DNA of 40,606 bases from Myxococcales bacterium (lineage in GTDB: Bacteria > Myxococcota_A > Polyangia > Polyangiales > Polyangiaceae): positions 1-40,606 of the forward strand of contig JAHFDV010000003.1 of assembly GCA_023248815.1 (NCBI GenBank). The letters run 5' to 3'. The notes beneath the pieces are model-generated. The model ran no database searches, was not told where the DNA came from, and saw nothing but the letters and a program-made list of their open reading frames with translations. Of this stretch, positions 16,229 through 23,881 are shown piece after piece. Each line of letters begins with the position of its first letter. Position 1 is the first letter of the stretch. Made by a program: the position numbers and the translations under genes.

Positions 16229-16804
16229 CTACTTCGCTCGGCGGACCTTCAACGTCCACGGAGTGCACGCCGAGCCGAGGTGCGTGATTTGGAGCACGTA
16301 GTCGCGCGCATCCTCGACGTTGGCGGTGTCGGGCCAGGACTCGGTGAACGACGTGCGAGTCGTCGCAGGCATCGCCGCACACGCATTCTGCGAGAAATCG
16401 AGCGCGTATGTCGCTCCAGAAGACGCATCGAAGAGGAGCTCGGCGTAGAGGCTGACGGGAGCGCTGTCTTTCGATCCTTCGTCGATGTGCACCTTGAAGA
16501 ATTGATTGCCGGTGCCATTGCCGACGACTTCGTCGCTGCCGGTGTCGCCGCGAATCGTCCCCAAGGCCGTTGCGGGACACGGGAAGTCTTTGCATGCGAC
16601 GCTTGCGTCGCCGATCTTCGGCGCATCCGCGCTCGCCTCGGCAATGGCCGCATCCACGGCATCGTTCGGGCTCGTATCGAAGACGTTCGCATCGGCGGCG
16701 GCATCGGCATGCCCCGCGTCGTCGACCGATTGTGGATCGTCGCTGCAAGCCGTAACGACGGCAATTGCGGCGAGAGCCAACGTCGAGATGCCGCGCAGTT
16801 TCAT
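16229..16804 (-). CDS. Hypothetical lipoprotein with Asp/Ala-rich linker
   Basis: 191 residues. The signal peptide MKLRGISTLALAAIAVVTACS ends in a lipobox VTAC. Residues 22-70 form an Asp/Ala-rich tether (DDAGHADAAADANVFD), a common style in Polyangia lipoproteins. The C-terminal 110 residues contain a Cys pair (CKDFPC), two more Cys and short beta strands (NQFFKVHIDEGS, VSLYAELLF, ATYALDF) that loosely resemble a pre-peptidase C-terminal (PPC) or similar secreted beta domain. No catalytic motif is seen. Confidence 0.75.
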   Translation of the reverse strand: MKLRGISTLALAAIAVVTACSDDPQSVDDAGHADAAADANVFDTSPNDAVDAAIAEASADAPKIGDASVACKDFPCPATALGTIRGDTGSDEVVGNGTGNQFFKVHIDEGSKDSAPVSLYAELLFDASSGATYALDFSQNACAAMPATTRTSFTESWPDTANVEDARDYVLQITHLGSACTPWTLKVRRAK

Positions 16805-16882
16805 CGTAACGGCAGGATACGCGACCCGCGTTGCTCGGAACAGCCTATCGAGGACGAGCGGAAGGAGCCCGTCTCACACGCG

Positions 16883-17329
16883 TTAGACGTCGTCTTCGTC
16901 GTCGCTCGGCCTACGCCCGCCGCTCTGCCTGCGCCCTTCGGGCCGTGGAAAGGCACGCCGATCCTCGCCGGTCCTACGGTCGACGCGATTGCGCCGGTCG
17001 AGGAGTGCGCGCGGTGAGGAGCCTGCGGGTAGCGAGACGCCGTTCGCGATGCTCGACGAATCAGGCCTCTCGGCAACGCTCGGCGAGGAAGACGGCGGCG
17101 GTGGAATCGCGTGGTGAGCGCGCTCTTTCAGCGTCGCTTTGGCGCGCACGCGCTTTTTCGCGACGCGTGGCTTCGCGACACGCTTCTTTGCGCCGGAAGT
17201 CGTCGCGGCACCTTTGTTCCGAGAGGACTTCTTGGGCGCGGCTTTCTTTTTCGCGATCGAAGGCTTCTTCGCGCGCGCCGTAGATGCCTTCTTCGATTTC
17301 TTCTTCTTGTTGGTCTCGTTCCCAGACAT
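16883..17329 (-). CDS. Histone H1-like Lys/Ala-rich basic protein
   Basis: 148 residues; start ATG preceded by GAGGAAG. Residues 5-75 are a nearly pure run of Lys, Ala, Arg, Ser (KKKSKKAS, AKKKAAPKKSS), like eukaryotic H1 tails and bacterial H1-like or AlgP-type DNA-binding tails. A Pro/Ser-rich spacer follows, then an Arg/Asp repeat (RRNRVDRRTGEDRRAF) like the RxxxR-rich segments found near PilZ domains, although no PilZ domain follows. The protein probably binds nucleic acid or another polyanion. It is an intrinsically disordered protein with no enzyme motif, and its regulation is not evident. Confidence 0.7.
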   Translation of the reverse strand: MSGNETNKKKKSKKASTARAKKPSIAKKKAAPKKSSRNKGAATTSGAKKRVAKPRVAKKRVRAKATLKERAHHAIPPPPSSSPSVAERPDSSSIANGVSLPAGSSPRALLDRRNRVDRRTGEDRRAFPRPEGRRQSGGRRPSDDEDDV

Positions 17330-17408
17330 GCGCTTCCTCGTTTCTACGAAAGCCCCGAGGTGAAGAAGAGGGCCGATTCGCGTTCAGCGCAAGGGCTCGT
17401 AGGATCGC

Positions 17409-18281
17409 TCAGGCGTCTTTTCGTTCGGTAGCGACGCCGTCTTTCCAGACATAGAAACCTTCGCCCGATTTCTTTCCGAGCTTCCCTGCGCGCACCATTT
17501 GCCGAAGCAAAGGCGGCGGCCGAAACTGCTCGCCCAGCTCTTTCTGGAGGTGCTCCAAGATCGAAAGGCGTACGTCGAGTCCGACGAGATCGGTGAGCTT
17601 CAGGGGGCCCATCGGATGACGGTATCCGAGCTCCATCGCGCGATCGATGTCGCTTGCGGACGCGACTCCCGACTCGAGCATGCGGATCGCTTCTGCGCCG
17701 AGAATCACGCCGAGACGGCTCGTCGCAAATCCGGGCATGTCGCGCACGACGATGGACGTCTTTTTGATCGCCGTCGCGAAAGACAGCGCGCGCTCGATGG
17801 TGGCCTTGCTCGTCTTCAAGCCGCGCACGACCTCGAGAAGCTCCATCACGGGAGGCGGATTGAAAAAGTGGAGACCGATCACGCGCGAATCTTCGTCGAT
17901 CGATCGGCCGATCTCGGTGATCGAGAGCGAGGACGTGTTCGATGCGAGGATCGCGTCGGGCTTGGCGGTCTTTTTTGCGGCCGTCAGAATCTCGACCTTG
18001 AGGGCCATCCATTCGGGGGCGGCCTCGATGACGAGATCTGCGCCTTCGGAAGCGCTCTCGATCGATTGCGACGGCGTAATTCCATCGAGGAGGGTTCGGC
18101 TCGCTTCGGTCGTCGTCTTTCCCTTTTGCACGAGCTTCTCGAGCTGCGCGCCGATGGCGGCCTTTGCAGACTCCGCTCGGCCTTCGAGCTTGTCGAAGAG
18201 CATCGTCGGAAATCCGGCGGCCGCCGTGACTTGGGCAATGCCCTGCCCCATCGTTCCTGCACCGAGAACGGCAACTCTCAT
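17409..18281 (-). CDS. 3-hydroxyacyl-CoA (3-hydroxybutyryl-CoA) dehydrogenase
   Basis: The ATG at 18281 gives MRVAVLGAGTMGQGIAQ, an N-terminal Rossmann GxGxxG as in this family; the longer ORF start is not needed. 290 residues, the usual length for a stand-alone enzyme. Visible family features: EAAPEWMALKVEI, SNTSSLSITEI, the catalytic His in LHFFNPPPVMELLEVV, and the C-terminal domain RHPMGPLKLTDLVGLD. It oxidises 3-hydroxyacyl-CoA with NAD in fatty-acid beta-oxidation or butanoate/PHB metabolism. Its ATG overlaps the stop of the upstream zinc-ribbon membrane protein gene (ATGA), so the two are translationally coupled. Confidence 0.93.
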   Translation of the reverse strand: MRVAVLGAGTMGQGIAQVTAAAGFPTMLFDKLEGRAESAKAAIGAQLEKLVQKGKTTTEASRTLLDGITPSQSIESASEGADLVIEAAPEWMALKVEILTAAKKTAKPDAILASNTSSLSITEIGRSIDEDSRVIGLHFFNPPPVMELLEVVRGLKTSKATIERALSFATAIKKTSIVVRDMPGFATSRLGVILGAEAIRMLESGVASASDIDRAMELGYRHPMGPLKLTDLVGLDVRLSILEHLQKELGEQFRPPPLLRQMVRAGKLGKKSGEGFYVWKDGVATERKDA

Positions 18282-19018
18282 GTGGCGAATGCCTCGCTGC
18301 CGTCGTCTTCTTCGTCCGCGCTCGTGTCGCTTGCGAGCTCGGTGAGATCTGCACCGCACGCGCACTTTTCAGGGACGGATTTGCGATGATAAATGCGCTC
18401 GCACATCGGGCAAACGCGCGCGTCCTTGGAATACGCGATCGCTTTCTTGCTCTTCGGATCTTTTTTGCCGACGACTTGCAGCGCATCGAGCGCGAGCGTC
18501 TCGCCGTCTTTGGGATTCGTGCCGCCGACCGCATCGCGCTCTTCGTTCGAGAGCTTCACTTTTTTGGGAATGCGACGCGTGGCTTCACTGACGATCCAAG
18601 CGGCCGCGATTCGATGTGATCGGACCGAGGCCGCGATTTCCGTGGCGGCTTGACCTTCGTCTTTTCCGGTCACGACGACGGCACTTCTTTTTCCGTCCCA
18701 CGTCACCGACTCGATCTGGTGCCAGGGAATGCGCTGCAGCGTTTCACGGTCGGCGGCAACGCCCGCGTCGCCGACGCGGAGCATCACTTCACCGCTCGTC
18801 GAAAACCAGATGAGCGCGCCGAAGAGCGCCGCGCCGCCCGCGAGAAGATAGGACGCGTACGCGTTCTCCGTATTCGAGAAGAACTTGCCGTACACGCCGG
18901 CTCCCAAGGTCAGCGCGGAGACGACTCCGCCCGTTCCGAAGACGGCGGGATTGCTTCCGCCTGTCGGGATGAACCTGCGTTCGGTGCGATTGCGTCGCTC
19001 GCGTTTGACTCGATCCAT
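18278..19018 (-). CDS. Membrane protein with C-terminal zinc ribbon
   Basis: 246 residues that I do not recognise. The N-terminus is very basic (MDRVKRERRNRTERRF). Two hydrophobic segments follow (about residues 27-42 and 55-72). The middle, about 75-160, looks like a small beta-alpha domain (VMLRVGDAGVAADRETLQRIPW) of the PH-like type seen in bacterial membrane proteins. The end carries CPMC...CACG, a likely zinc ribbon, then an acidic tail. The 4-bp ATGA overlap with the 3-hydroxyacyl-CoA dehydrogenase gene indicates coupled expression, but no functional link is obvious. Confidence 0.75.
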   Translation of the reverse strand: MDRVKRERRNRTERRFIPTGGSNPAVFGTGGVVSALTLGAGVYGKFFSNTENAYASYLLAGGAALFGALIWFSTSGEVMLRVGDAGVAADRETLQRIPWHQIESVTWDGKRSAVVVTGKDEGQAATEIAASVRSHRIAAAWIVSEATRRIPKKVKLSNEERDAVGGTNPKDGETLALDALQVVGKKDPKSKKAIAYSKDARVCPMCERIYHRKSVPEKCACGADLTELASDTSADEEDDGSEAFAT

Positions 19019-19156
19019 TTAGGGCGGCGAGCCTAGAACGCATTTCATCACTGCGCGACCGCCAAATTCGGTCCTATTTGCATTGCGAGCGACGCGGATT
19101 CGCCTCGAATTCGCGCAGCCGCTTCCACGGTCGGCGTCTTCGGTCGGAGCGTGAAG

Positions 19157-19759
19157 CTACTGCGAGAGGATGGCGAGCGACTCTCGAATGAGCACTCCCA
19201 GCTCTTCGGCCTCGAGACGATCCGAAAGAGACTGAACGGCTTTTTGCGCCTGCGGTTCTTTGTATCCCATGCGCGTGAGTGCGCTCAGCAAGAGGTCGCG
19301 CTTTCCCCCGCCGGAAGTTGGAGCCTTCTTCCCTTCGCGCGTCGTTGCACCCGTAACGGGCAACAACTTGTCGCGGAGCTCGAGGCAGAGACGCTCGGCA
19401 GTCTTCTTCCCGATGCCGGGAACGGAGGTGAGCGTCTTCAAGTCCGACTGCGCGACGGCGCGAGAAAGATCGGCGCTCGAGAGTGCGCTGAGCACGCCCA
19501 CCGCGGTCTTGGGGCCGACGCCACTGATGCCGAGAAGCGTACGGAAGACGAGGCGGTCTTCGGTCGTCGCAAAGCCGAAGAGTTGAAATGCGTCTTCGCG
19601 CACGTGCGTGTGCACGTGGAGCGTGAGCATTCCTTCGTTGGCAGCGCGACCGACGGTCCCGAGAGGTGCGAGGAGTTCGTAGCCGACACCGTTCACGTCG
19701 ACGAGCAAGGTGCCGTCGGCTTCTTCATCGACGAGACGTCCTGTCAGGCGACCGATCAC
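19157..19759 (-). CDS. ruvA: Holliday junction branch migration protein RuvA
   Basis: 200 residues, GTG start. RuvA binds four-way junctions as a tetramer and loads RuvB. The three domains are clear: the OB fold (MIGRLTGRLVDEEADG...VNGVGYEL), the two helix-hairpin-helix motifs (LLGISGVGPKTAVGVL and LTSVPGIGKKTAERL), and the flexible linker followed by the RuvB-contacting domain III (DLLLSALTRMGYKEPQAQKAV). No ruvB or ruvC is adjacent within the window, so the usual ruvCAB order is not kept here. A strong 18-bp dyad lies 18 bp upstream of the start. Confidence 0.97.
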   Translation of the reverse strand: MIGRLTGRLVDEEADGTLLVDVNGVGYELLAPLGTVGRAANEGMLTLHVHTHVREDAFQLFGFATTEDRLVFRTLLGISGVGPKTAVGVLSALSSADLSRAVAQSDLKTLTSVPGIGKKTAERLCLELRDKLLPVTGATTREGKKAPTSGGGKRDLLLSALTRMGYKEPQAQKAVQSLSDRLEAEELGVLIRESLAILSQ

Positions 19760-19776
19760 GCGCGCACGCTAATACT

Positions 19777-19794
19777 TCGATTCGCTTGAATCGA
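19777..19794. promoter_or_regulatory. 18-bp dyad upstream of ruvA (operator candidate)
   Basis: TCGATTC-GCTT-GAATCGA: perfect 7-bp arms around a 4-bp spacer, directly upstream of a TATTAG -10-like hexamer read toward ruvA. The geometry is like that of a LexA/SOS box of the CGAAC-N4-GTTCG type, though the bases differ. Confidence 0.45.
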
Positions 19795-20273
19795 GTTCCA
19801 ACGACCGAAGAAGGCGAGATTCGCACCGCGGGGCTACAGAGGCTCCTTCGCAACACGGGCACGAGGGCGATGGAGAGCCACGTCGGTTCCGGTGGGATCG
19901 ACCCACGAGAAAGGTCCGTCGCACATCGTGCTCGATTCGGAGCGCGCCCCAAAATGCTCATTTGGGCATCGGAAAAAGCACGGAGGATAAATTTCTCCTT
20001 CGTCATTTCCGCGGCTCGAAACACTCTTTGGCTAGAATGTTCGAACGAAGGCGGAATCGTCGAGAGATGCCTCGGTTGCGATAATTGCCCTAAATTCCTC
20101 TGCTTAGCGTTCCGCCGTCGCGGCGACGAACGCATCGACAAAAGATTCATCGCGTCTGCAGGCCGCGGATCGCCGAGGTCTTGGCCCCTCTTTTTTTCTT
20201 TGCATCGGTTCGGGCGCCGACTACAAGGCGACCTTCCTGAACGAGTCATTCGTCAGTTTTTGAGGAGCCAATT
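19795..20273. other. Gene-free stretch between ruvA and Thr-rich lipoprotein
   Basis: About 480 bp. The minus-strand ORF here (19725..20249) has no family pattern and overlaps ruvA. The plus strand contains AT-richer patches (GGATAAATTTCTCC near 19986, TAGAAT at 20033-20038, GATAATT near 20081) that could be promoter elements for the downstream lipoprotein gene. A T7 run follows a GC-rich imperfect hairpin near 20160-20195. No RNA gene is recognisable. Confidence 0.4.
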
Positions 20274-20603
20274 ATGCGTAAATTCAATCCGATGATGATC
20301 GCCCCCGCTGCTTTCGCGCTTCCGATTGCGCTCTTCGTGGCGTGCGGCGGTGACGACAAGAAGGTGGAAGATCCCACCACGACGACGACCTCGGCGACCG
20401 CCGCTGCCGTCGACACGACGACCACCACCACGACGACGTCGACTGCAGTGACGACGGCGACCGCGACCGCCACGGCGACCGCGACCGCTACGGAAACGGC
20501 AGCCACGGCGGCCCCCACGACCACCGCGTCCGCAGCGCCCGCCACGTCGGCGAGCAGCAAGACCACGACGACGAAGACCACGACGAAGACGAAGACCAAG
20601 TAA
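20274..20603 (+). CDS. Small Thr/Ala-rich lipoprotein
   Basis: 109 residues. Strong GAGGAG ribosome-binding site 7 bases before the ATG. The signal peptide MRKFNPMMIAPAAFALPIALFVAC ends in a lipobox FVAC. After GGDDKKVEDP the rest is almost only Thr, Ala and Ser with a Lys-rich end (TTTTKTTTKTKTK). The mature chain has no fold-forming hydrophobic pattern, so it is likely an extended, possibly O-modified, spacer on the cell envelope. The DNA is built from short GC-rich repeats (ACGACC, GCGACC units), which makes length variation likely. Confidence 0.75.
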   Translation: MRKFNPMMIAPAAFALPIALFVACGGDDKKVEDPTTTTTSATAAAVDTTTTTTTTSTAVTTATATATATATATETAATAAPTTTASAAPATSASSKTTTTKTTTKTKTK

Positions 20604-20624
20604 TCTTCTTCTCGTTGTTCGATG

Positions 20625-20659
20625 GAGGCAGGTTCGAAAGAGCCTGCCTCTTTTCTTTT
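20625..20659 (+). terminator. Intrinsic terminator after Thr-rich lipoprotein gene
   Basis: GAGGCAGG-N10-CCTGCCTC followed by TTTTCTTTT: perfect 8-bp stem and good T tract. It sits between convergent genes and overlaps the stop codon of the glycosyltransferase gene by 2 bp. Confidence 0.9.
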
Positions 20660-22217
20660 AACGCCCTCTCCGCTGGCGAGTTTCATCGCCGGGCCGCACG
20701 GCTCCGCGGCGGAAGAGTGAAGCGGCTAGGAGGCAGAGGCCCGGCACGACGAAGACGTGGTAGCGGTCCTCGCCGAAGAAGACGGCGTGCGTGAAGAGTG
20801 TCGTCAGGAGAAGGCCCGAGACCATGAGCGCGGCATTCGATGTCGTCGGCGCGCCTGGTACCTTTCCGCGAACGAGTCCGAGCCAAGGTAGAAGAGCGGC
20901 CACGAAAACGAGCGGCCAGGCGAAGCTCGGATTGTGCGAGATGCCCGCGATGAAAAGGACGAGTACGGCGCCGCCGAGAAGCATCTGAAAACGCGCACCG
21001 CGTCCGCGGCGGACGAAGGCGACTCCGCCGAGCGCCGCGAGAAGCAACAGCACGCGATGAAACGCCGTCAGCGCTTCGCGAGACGACGTGCGAATCGATT
21101 CGCTCCAAGGACGCGGGCGACCGGCTTCACGCAAGTACTCGATGGGAAACGATTCGTGATCGAACGTTTGTGACCACTTCTCGGGCATGAGAGCGAGCCA
21201 GCGCCCGGGCGTTTTCCGAATGTTTGCGAGGCCGACGTGGAGCCAGCAGCGATCTTGTTCGACTTGCCCGGTGACTTCGCGGCATCCATCTTCTTTGCGA
21301 AGCGAGTCGAAGCGTCCCGTTGCGTGCGGTGACGCGCCGATGGCGAGATTCCAGCCGGCGTTCGTGCTGACGAGCGCGCAACCGTCCATCACGTTGCAAT
21401 TGCGTGCAGTCCACGGGAGCACGGGTGCGAACGTTCCGACGACGACCGCGACGAGCGCGACGAGCGTGCGCTTCAAGCGAAGGCGAAACGCCGGGCCGCG
21501 CGTGAGAAGAGGGAGCACGAGAAAGGGCAGACAGAGCAATGCCTGCGGGCGAACGAGCGTCCCGGCACCGAGCCAGAGTCCCGCGAGCAGAAAGCCGCGG
21601 AGGGAGCGCGCACGGCACGCGAAGAGAAACGCGAGAACGATGAGCAGCGCCGCGAGCGGTTCGCTCATGACGAGGCCGGAATAGAGGATGAGTCCCGGAT
21701 GAAGCGCGACGAGGAGACCCGCAATGCGCGCGCGGCGTTCGGAGAGAGCGGTCTTCGCGAGAAGATACGTGGCGAGTGCGAGCAGCGCGCCGGTAAGCGC
21801 GTTGGCAAAGGGGAACACGAGGGACGATACGGGTGATTCCGCGAGGTCGACACCCACGCTGCGAGCGAGGATTCGCGCTAGAAAAAGCACCCCGCCGAGA
21901 AATCCGCTGTAGCCGACCGGATAGTGACACCAGGGATGCCAGCGAAGCGCGGCGCCGTCTGCGATGTCGTCCGAATATCCGAAGCCATCGGCGATCCGTT
22001 GCGCTCCGAACGCGTAATAGTGGCCGTCCCAAACGGCAGCACCGCGCGTCGCGATCGCGAAGGCGATGCGCGGGACGAAGGCGACGAAGAAGATCGCCCA
22101 CGCAAAAGTCGCTTCGCTCGAAACGAGCGCCCTGAGAAAACGGGAGCTCGAAAAGAATGCACCGATGCGCGCGAGCGAGGATGAAGCTCCTTTCGCGCGC
22201 TCTTCTTCAGCGATCAA
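20658..22217 (-). CDS. GT-C (family 39-like) membrane glycosyltransferase
   Basis: 519 residues with about ten to twelve membrane segments. The start is TTG at 22217, overlapping the end of the MinD-like gene by 11 bp; a start slightly further in is possible. The first periplasmic loop after TM1 carries the acidic pair expected in GT-C enzymes (AVWDGHYYAFGAQ), and HPGLILYSGLVMSEPLAALL is a typical PMT/ArnT-family segment. Such enzymes move a sugar from a polyprenyl-phosphate donor onto a lipid, protein or glycan on the periplasmic side. The acceptor is unknown. Overlap with the upstream gene suggests coupled translation. Confidence 0.82.
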   Translation of the reverse strand: MIAEEERAKGASSSLARIGAFFSSSRFLRALVSSEATFAWAIFFVAFVPRIAFAIATRGAAVWDGHYYAFGAQRIADGFGYSDDIADGAALRWHPWCHYPVGYSGFLGGVLFLARILARSVGVDLAESPVSSLVFPFANALTGALLALATYLLAKTALSERRARIAGLLVALHPGLILYSGLVMSEPLAALLIVLAFLFACRARSLRGFLLAGLWLGAGTLVRPQALLCLPFLVLPLLTRGPAFRLRLKRTLVALVAVVVGTFAPVLPWTARNCNVMDGCALVSTNAGWNLAIGASPHATGRFDSLRKEDGCREVTGQVEQDRCWLHVGLANIRKTPGRWLALMPEKWSQTFDHESFPIEYLREAGRPRPWSESIRTSSREALTAFHRVLLLLAALGGVAFVRRGRGARFQMLLGGAVLVLFIAGISHNPSFAWPLVFVAALLPWLGLVRGKVPGAPTTSNAALMVSGLLLTTLFTHAVFFGEDRYHVFVVPGLCLLAASLFRRGAVRPGDETRQRRGR

Positions 22218-23772
22218 GTTGACCCGTCCGTCGCTTCAGACGCTGGAGATACGTCTTCGATACTTGCGTCGGCTCGAGCCCGAGCATGCGTGCGAACTCG
22301 ACGAGAAAACCGCGCACATAGACTTCGGCAGGGAGAGCCTCGTAGCGCTCGTCTTCGATTGCGTGGAGATACGTTTTCGAGATCTTCGACACGCGCGAGA
22401 TCTCTTCGATGTCGAGTCCGATCGATTCGCGCATCTTCCGCAAGATCTCTCCGCGGAACTCGGTGTCGGGACCGATCTCGCGAAGGAGCTCCTGTTCGAG
22501 GAGGCGCTGCTCGAGGACGGCGACGGGTGGGCGCTGCGACACGCGCACGCCGCGTTCGGGGGGAGGATCGTCCGGAAAGGTCGAAAGATCGTAGGCGCGG
22601 CGACGCACGGGATCGAGCAACGTATCGTGCGCTTCACCGAGACGAACGAGCTCCGCCTTTCGACCTTCTGCAGAAACGATGGAATGCGCGGCGATCGAGG
22701 CCTCGCCGTAGATGTCTTTGCGCCGCTTCGTAGCGCGCCGAATTTCTTCTTCCGTCGCCGAAGGTACGACGCCGAGCCCTTCGTAGAGCGTCGGACGCTC
22801 GGGAGGAATGGGAACGGGGGCCCGCTCGCTTCGCGCACTGACGAGCGCCAGAATACGCCTCGAAATCCGCTCGAAGCTGCGCCCGGCCTTCGACGCAGGA
22901 CTCTCTACCAAAAGTGGTGAACCGCGACGAAGCGAGAGCATCACCGCCTCTTCTTCTTCGACGTGTCCGAGCTCTTCGAGAAGGATGCCGTAGTGGCGAG
23001 AAGCAAGCACTGCCATCGAAGCGACTAGGTCCGCGTCGGCGCGGAGCCGTACGCGATTCATCACGAGTCCGATATGGCCACGTTGTGCCTCCGACCACGC
23101 AAGCTCAGCGAGTGGACGGTCGAGCTTCTCGAGCTTGCGCACGAGGTCGAGCGGCGATGGAAGTACTCCGAGCTCGGAGAGAGCCCGGTGATAGACCGGC
23201 ACACGAAAGCGGTCCTCGGAGAGCGCGCGCTCGAGACGCCTCAGAAAGAGCGCTCTGACGAAGCGATAGGCCGATTCGATGGCCGGCGGATCCGGCGTGG
23301 CGACGAGAACCGAAAGATCGGAAGCGAGCGCGAGGTCGACCTGAAAGCGACCATTGCCTGGCCCGCCGACGATGACGATGAGATCGAACGGCTGCTCACG
23401 GATGCGCGCGAGCCACTTGCCTTTGCGGCTCGCGCGAAACGCGGTCGGCGCTTCCGGCGTTTCGTGCGGCGCCGGAAGCAACATGAGGCCAGGGACCGAG
23501 GTCGAAACGATGGCGTCTTGAAATTTCTCGGCATCCGAGTCCGTGAGCGTTGCCTCGACGGACGCGGCGGTCGCGCCGAGCTGCGCGTGGAGATTGCTCC
23601 CCGTGAGGTCGGCATCGACCAAAAGGACCGCTTTGCCGAGCTGCGCGAAGTACACCGACAGGCTGACGGCGAGCGTGCTCTTGCCGACGCCGCCACGCCC
23701 GCCGACGATGGTGACGATGCGCCGCGCAAACGTCCGCTCGTCACTCTGAACTTCGACGAGCTCGTCGCTCAT
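22207..23772 (-). CDS. MinD/FlhG-like P-loop protein fused to J-like and RodZ-type HTH domains
   Basis: 521 residues. Residues about 15-290 are a MinD/ParA-class P-loop domain: GGRGGVGKST, VLLVDADLTGSNLHAQLG, and SAYRFVRALFLRRLERAL. Two key positions differ from the family: the signature Lys of the deviant Walker A (KGGVGK) is Arg, and the Asp expected in the DxGxG Walker B-like strand is Val (LIVIVGGPGNG). Residues about 335-400 resemble a J-domain (YEGLGVVPSATEEEIRRA...DTLLDPVRRRAYDL) without the HPD tripeptide. Residues about 440-515 are a RodZ-type HTH (RESIGLDIEEISRVSKISKTYL). Such proteins could position or scaffold envelope machinery. ATP binding is likely and hydrolysis doubtful. The gene is divergent from the DsbA-like gene. 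Confidence 0.88.
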   Translation of the reverse strand: MSDELVEVQSDERTFARRIVTIVGGRGGVGKSTLAVSLSVYFAQLGKAVLLVDADLTGSNLHAQLGATAASVEATLTDSDAEKFQDAIVSTSVPGLMLLPAPHETPEAPTAFRASRKGKWLARIREQPFDLIVIVGGPGNGRFQVDLALASDLSVLVATPDPPAIESAYRFVRALFLRRLERALSEDRFRVPVYHRALSELGVLPSPLDLVRKLEKLDRPLAELAWSEAQRGHIGLVMNRVRLRADADLVASMAVLASRHYGILLEELGHVEEEEAVMLSLRRGSPLLVESPASKAGRSFERISRRILALVSARSERAPVPIPPERPTLYEGLGVVPSATEEEIRRATKRRKDIYGEASIAAHSIVSAEGRKAELVRLGEAHDTLLDPVRRRAYDLSTFPDDPPPERGVRVSQRPPVAVLEQRLLEQELLREIGPDTEFRGEILRKMRESIGLDIEEISRVSKISKTYLHAIEDERYEALPAEVYVRGFLVEFARMLGLEPTQVSKTYLQRLKRRTGQLDR

Positions 23773-23881
23773 GATGGAGATTCGTCGTTCATGAGGGAGG
23801 CGGAATATGCCCTAGCTTACGGGGCCTGCGGTGAGAAAACGGCTTGTTGGAAGGCGTGATCGCGGTCTAAGCTCGCGCGCG

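Noticed and set aside
19725-20249. Minus-strand ORF of 174 aa upstream of ruvA
   Set aside because: Overlaps ruvA start in another frame, Arg/Ser-rich, no ribosome-binding site or family pattern.
19760-20273. Possible small RNA gene in the ruvA-lipoprotein gap
   Set aside because: Only weak promoter-like words and an imperfect hairpin with T-run; not enough to call an RNA.
20246-20686. Minus-strand ORF with poly-Val runs opposite the Thr-rich lipoprotein
   Set aside because: Val runs are the antisense of Thr codons; it also crosses a strong terminator.
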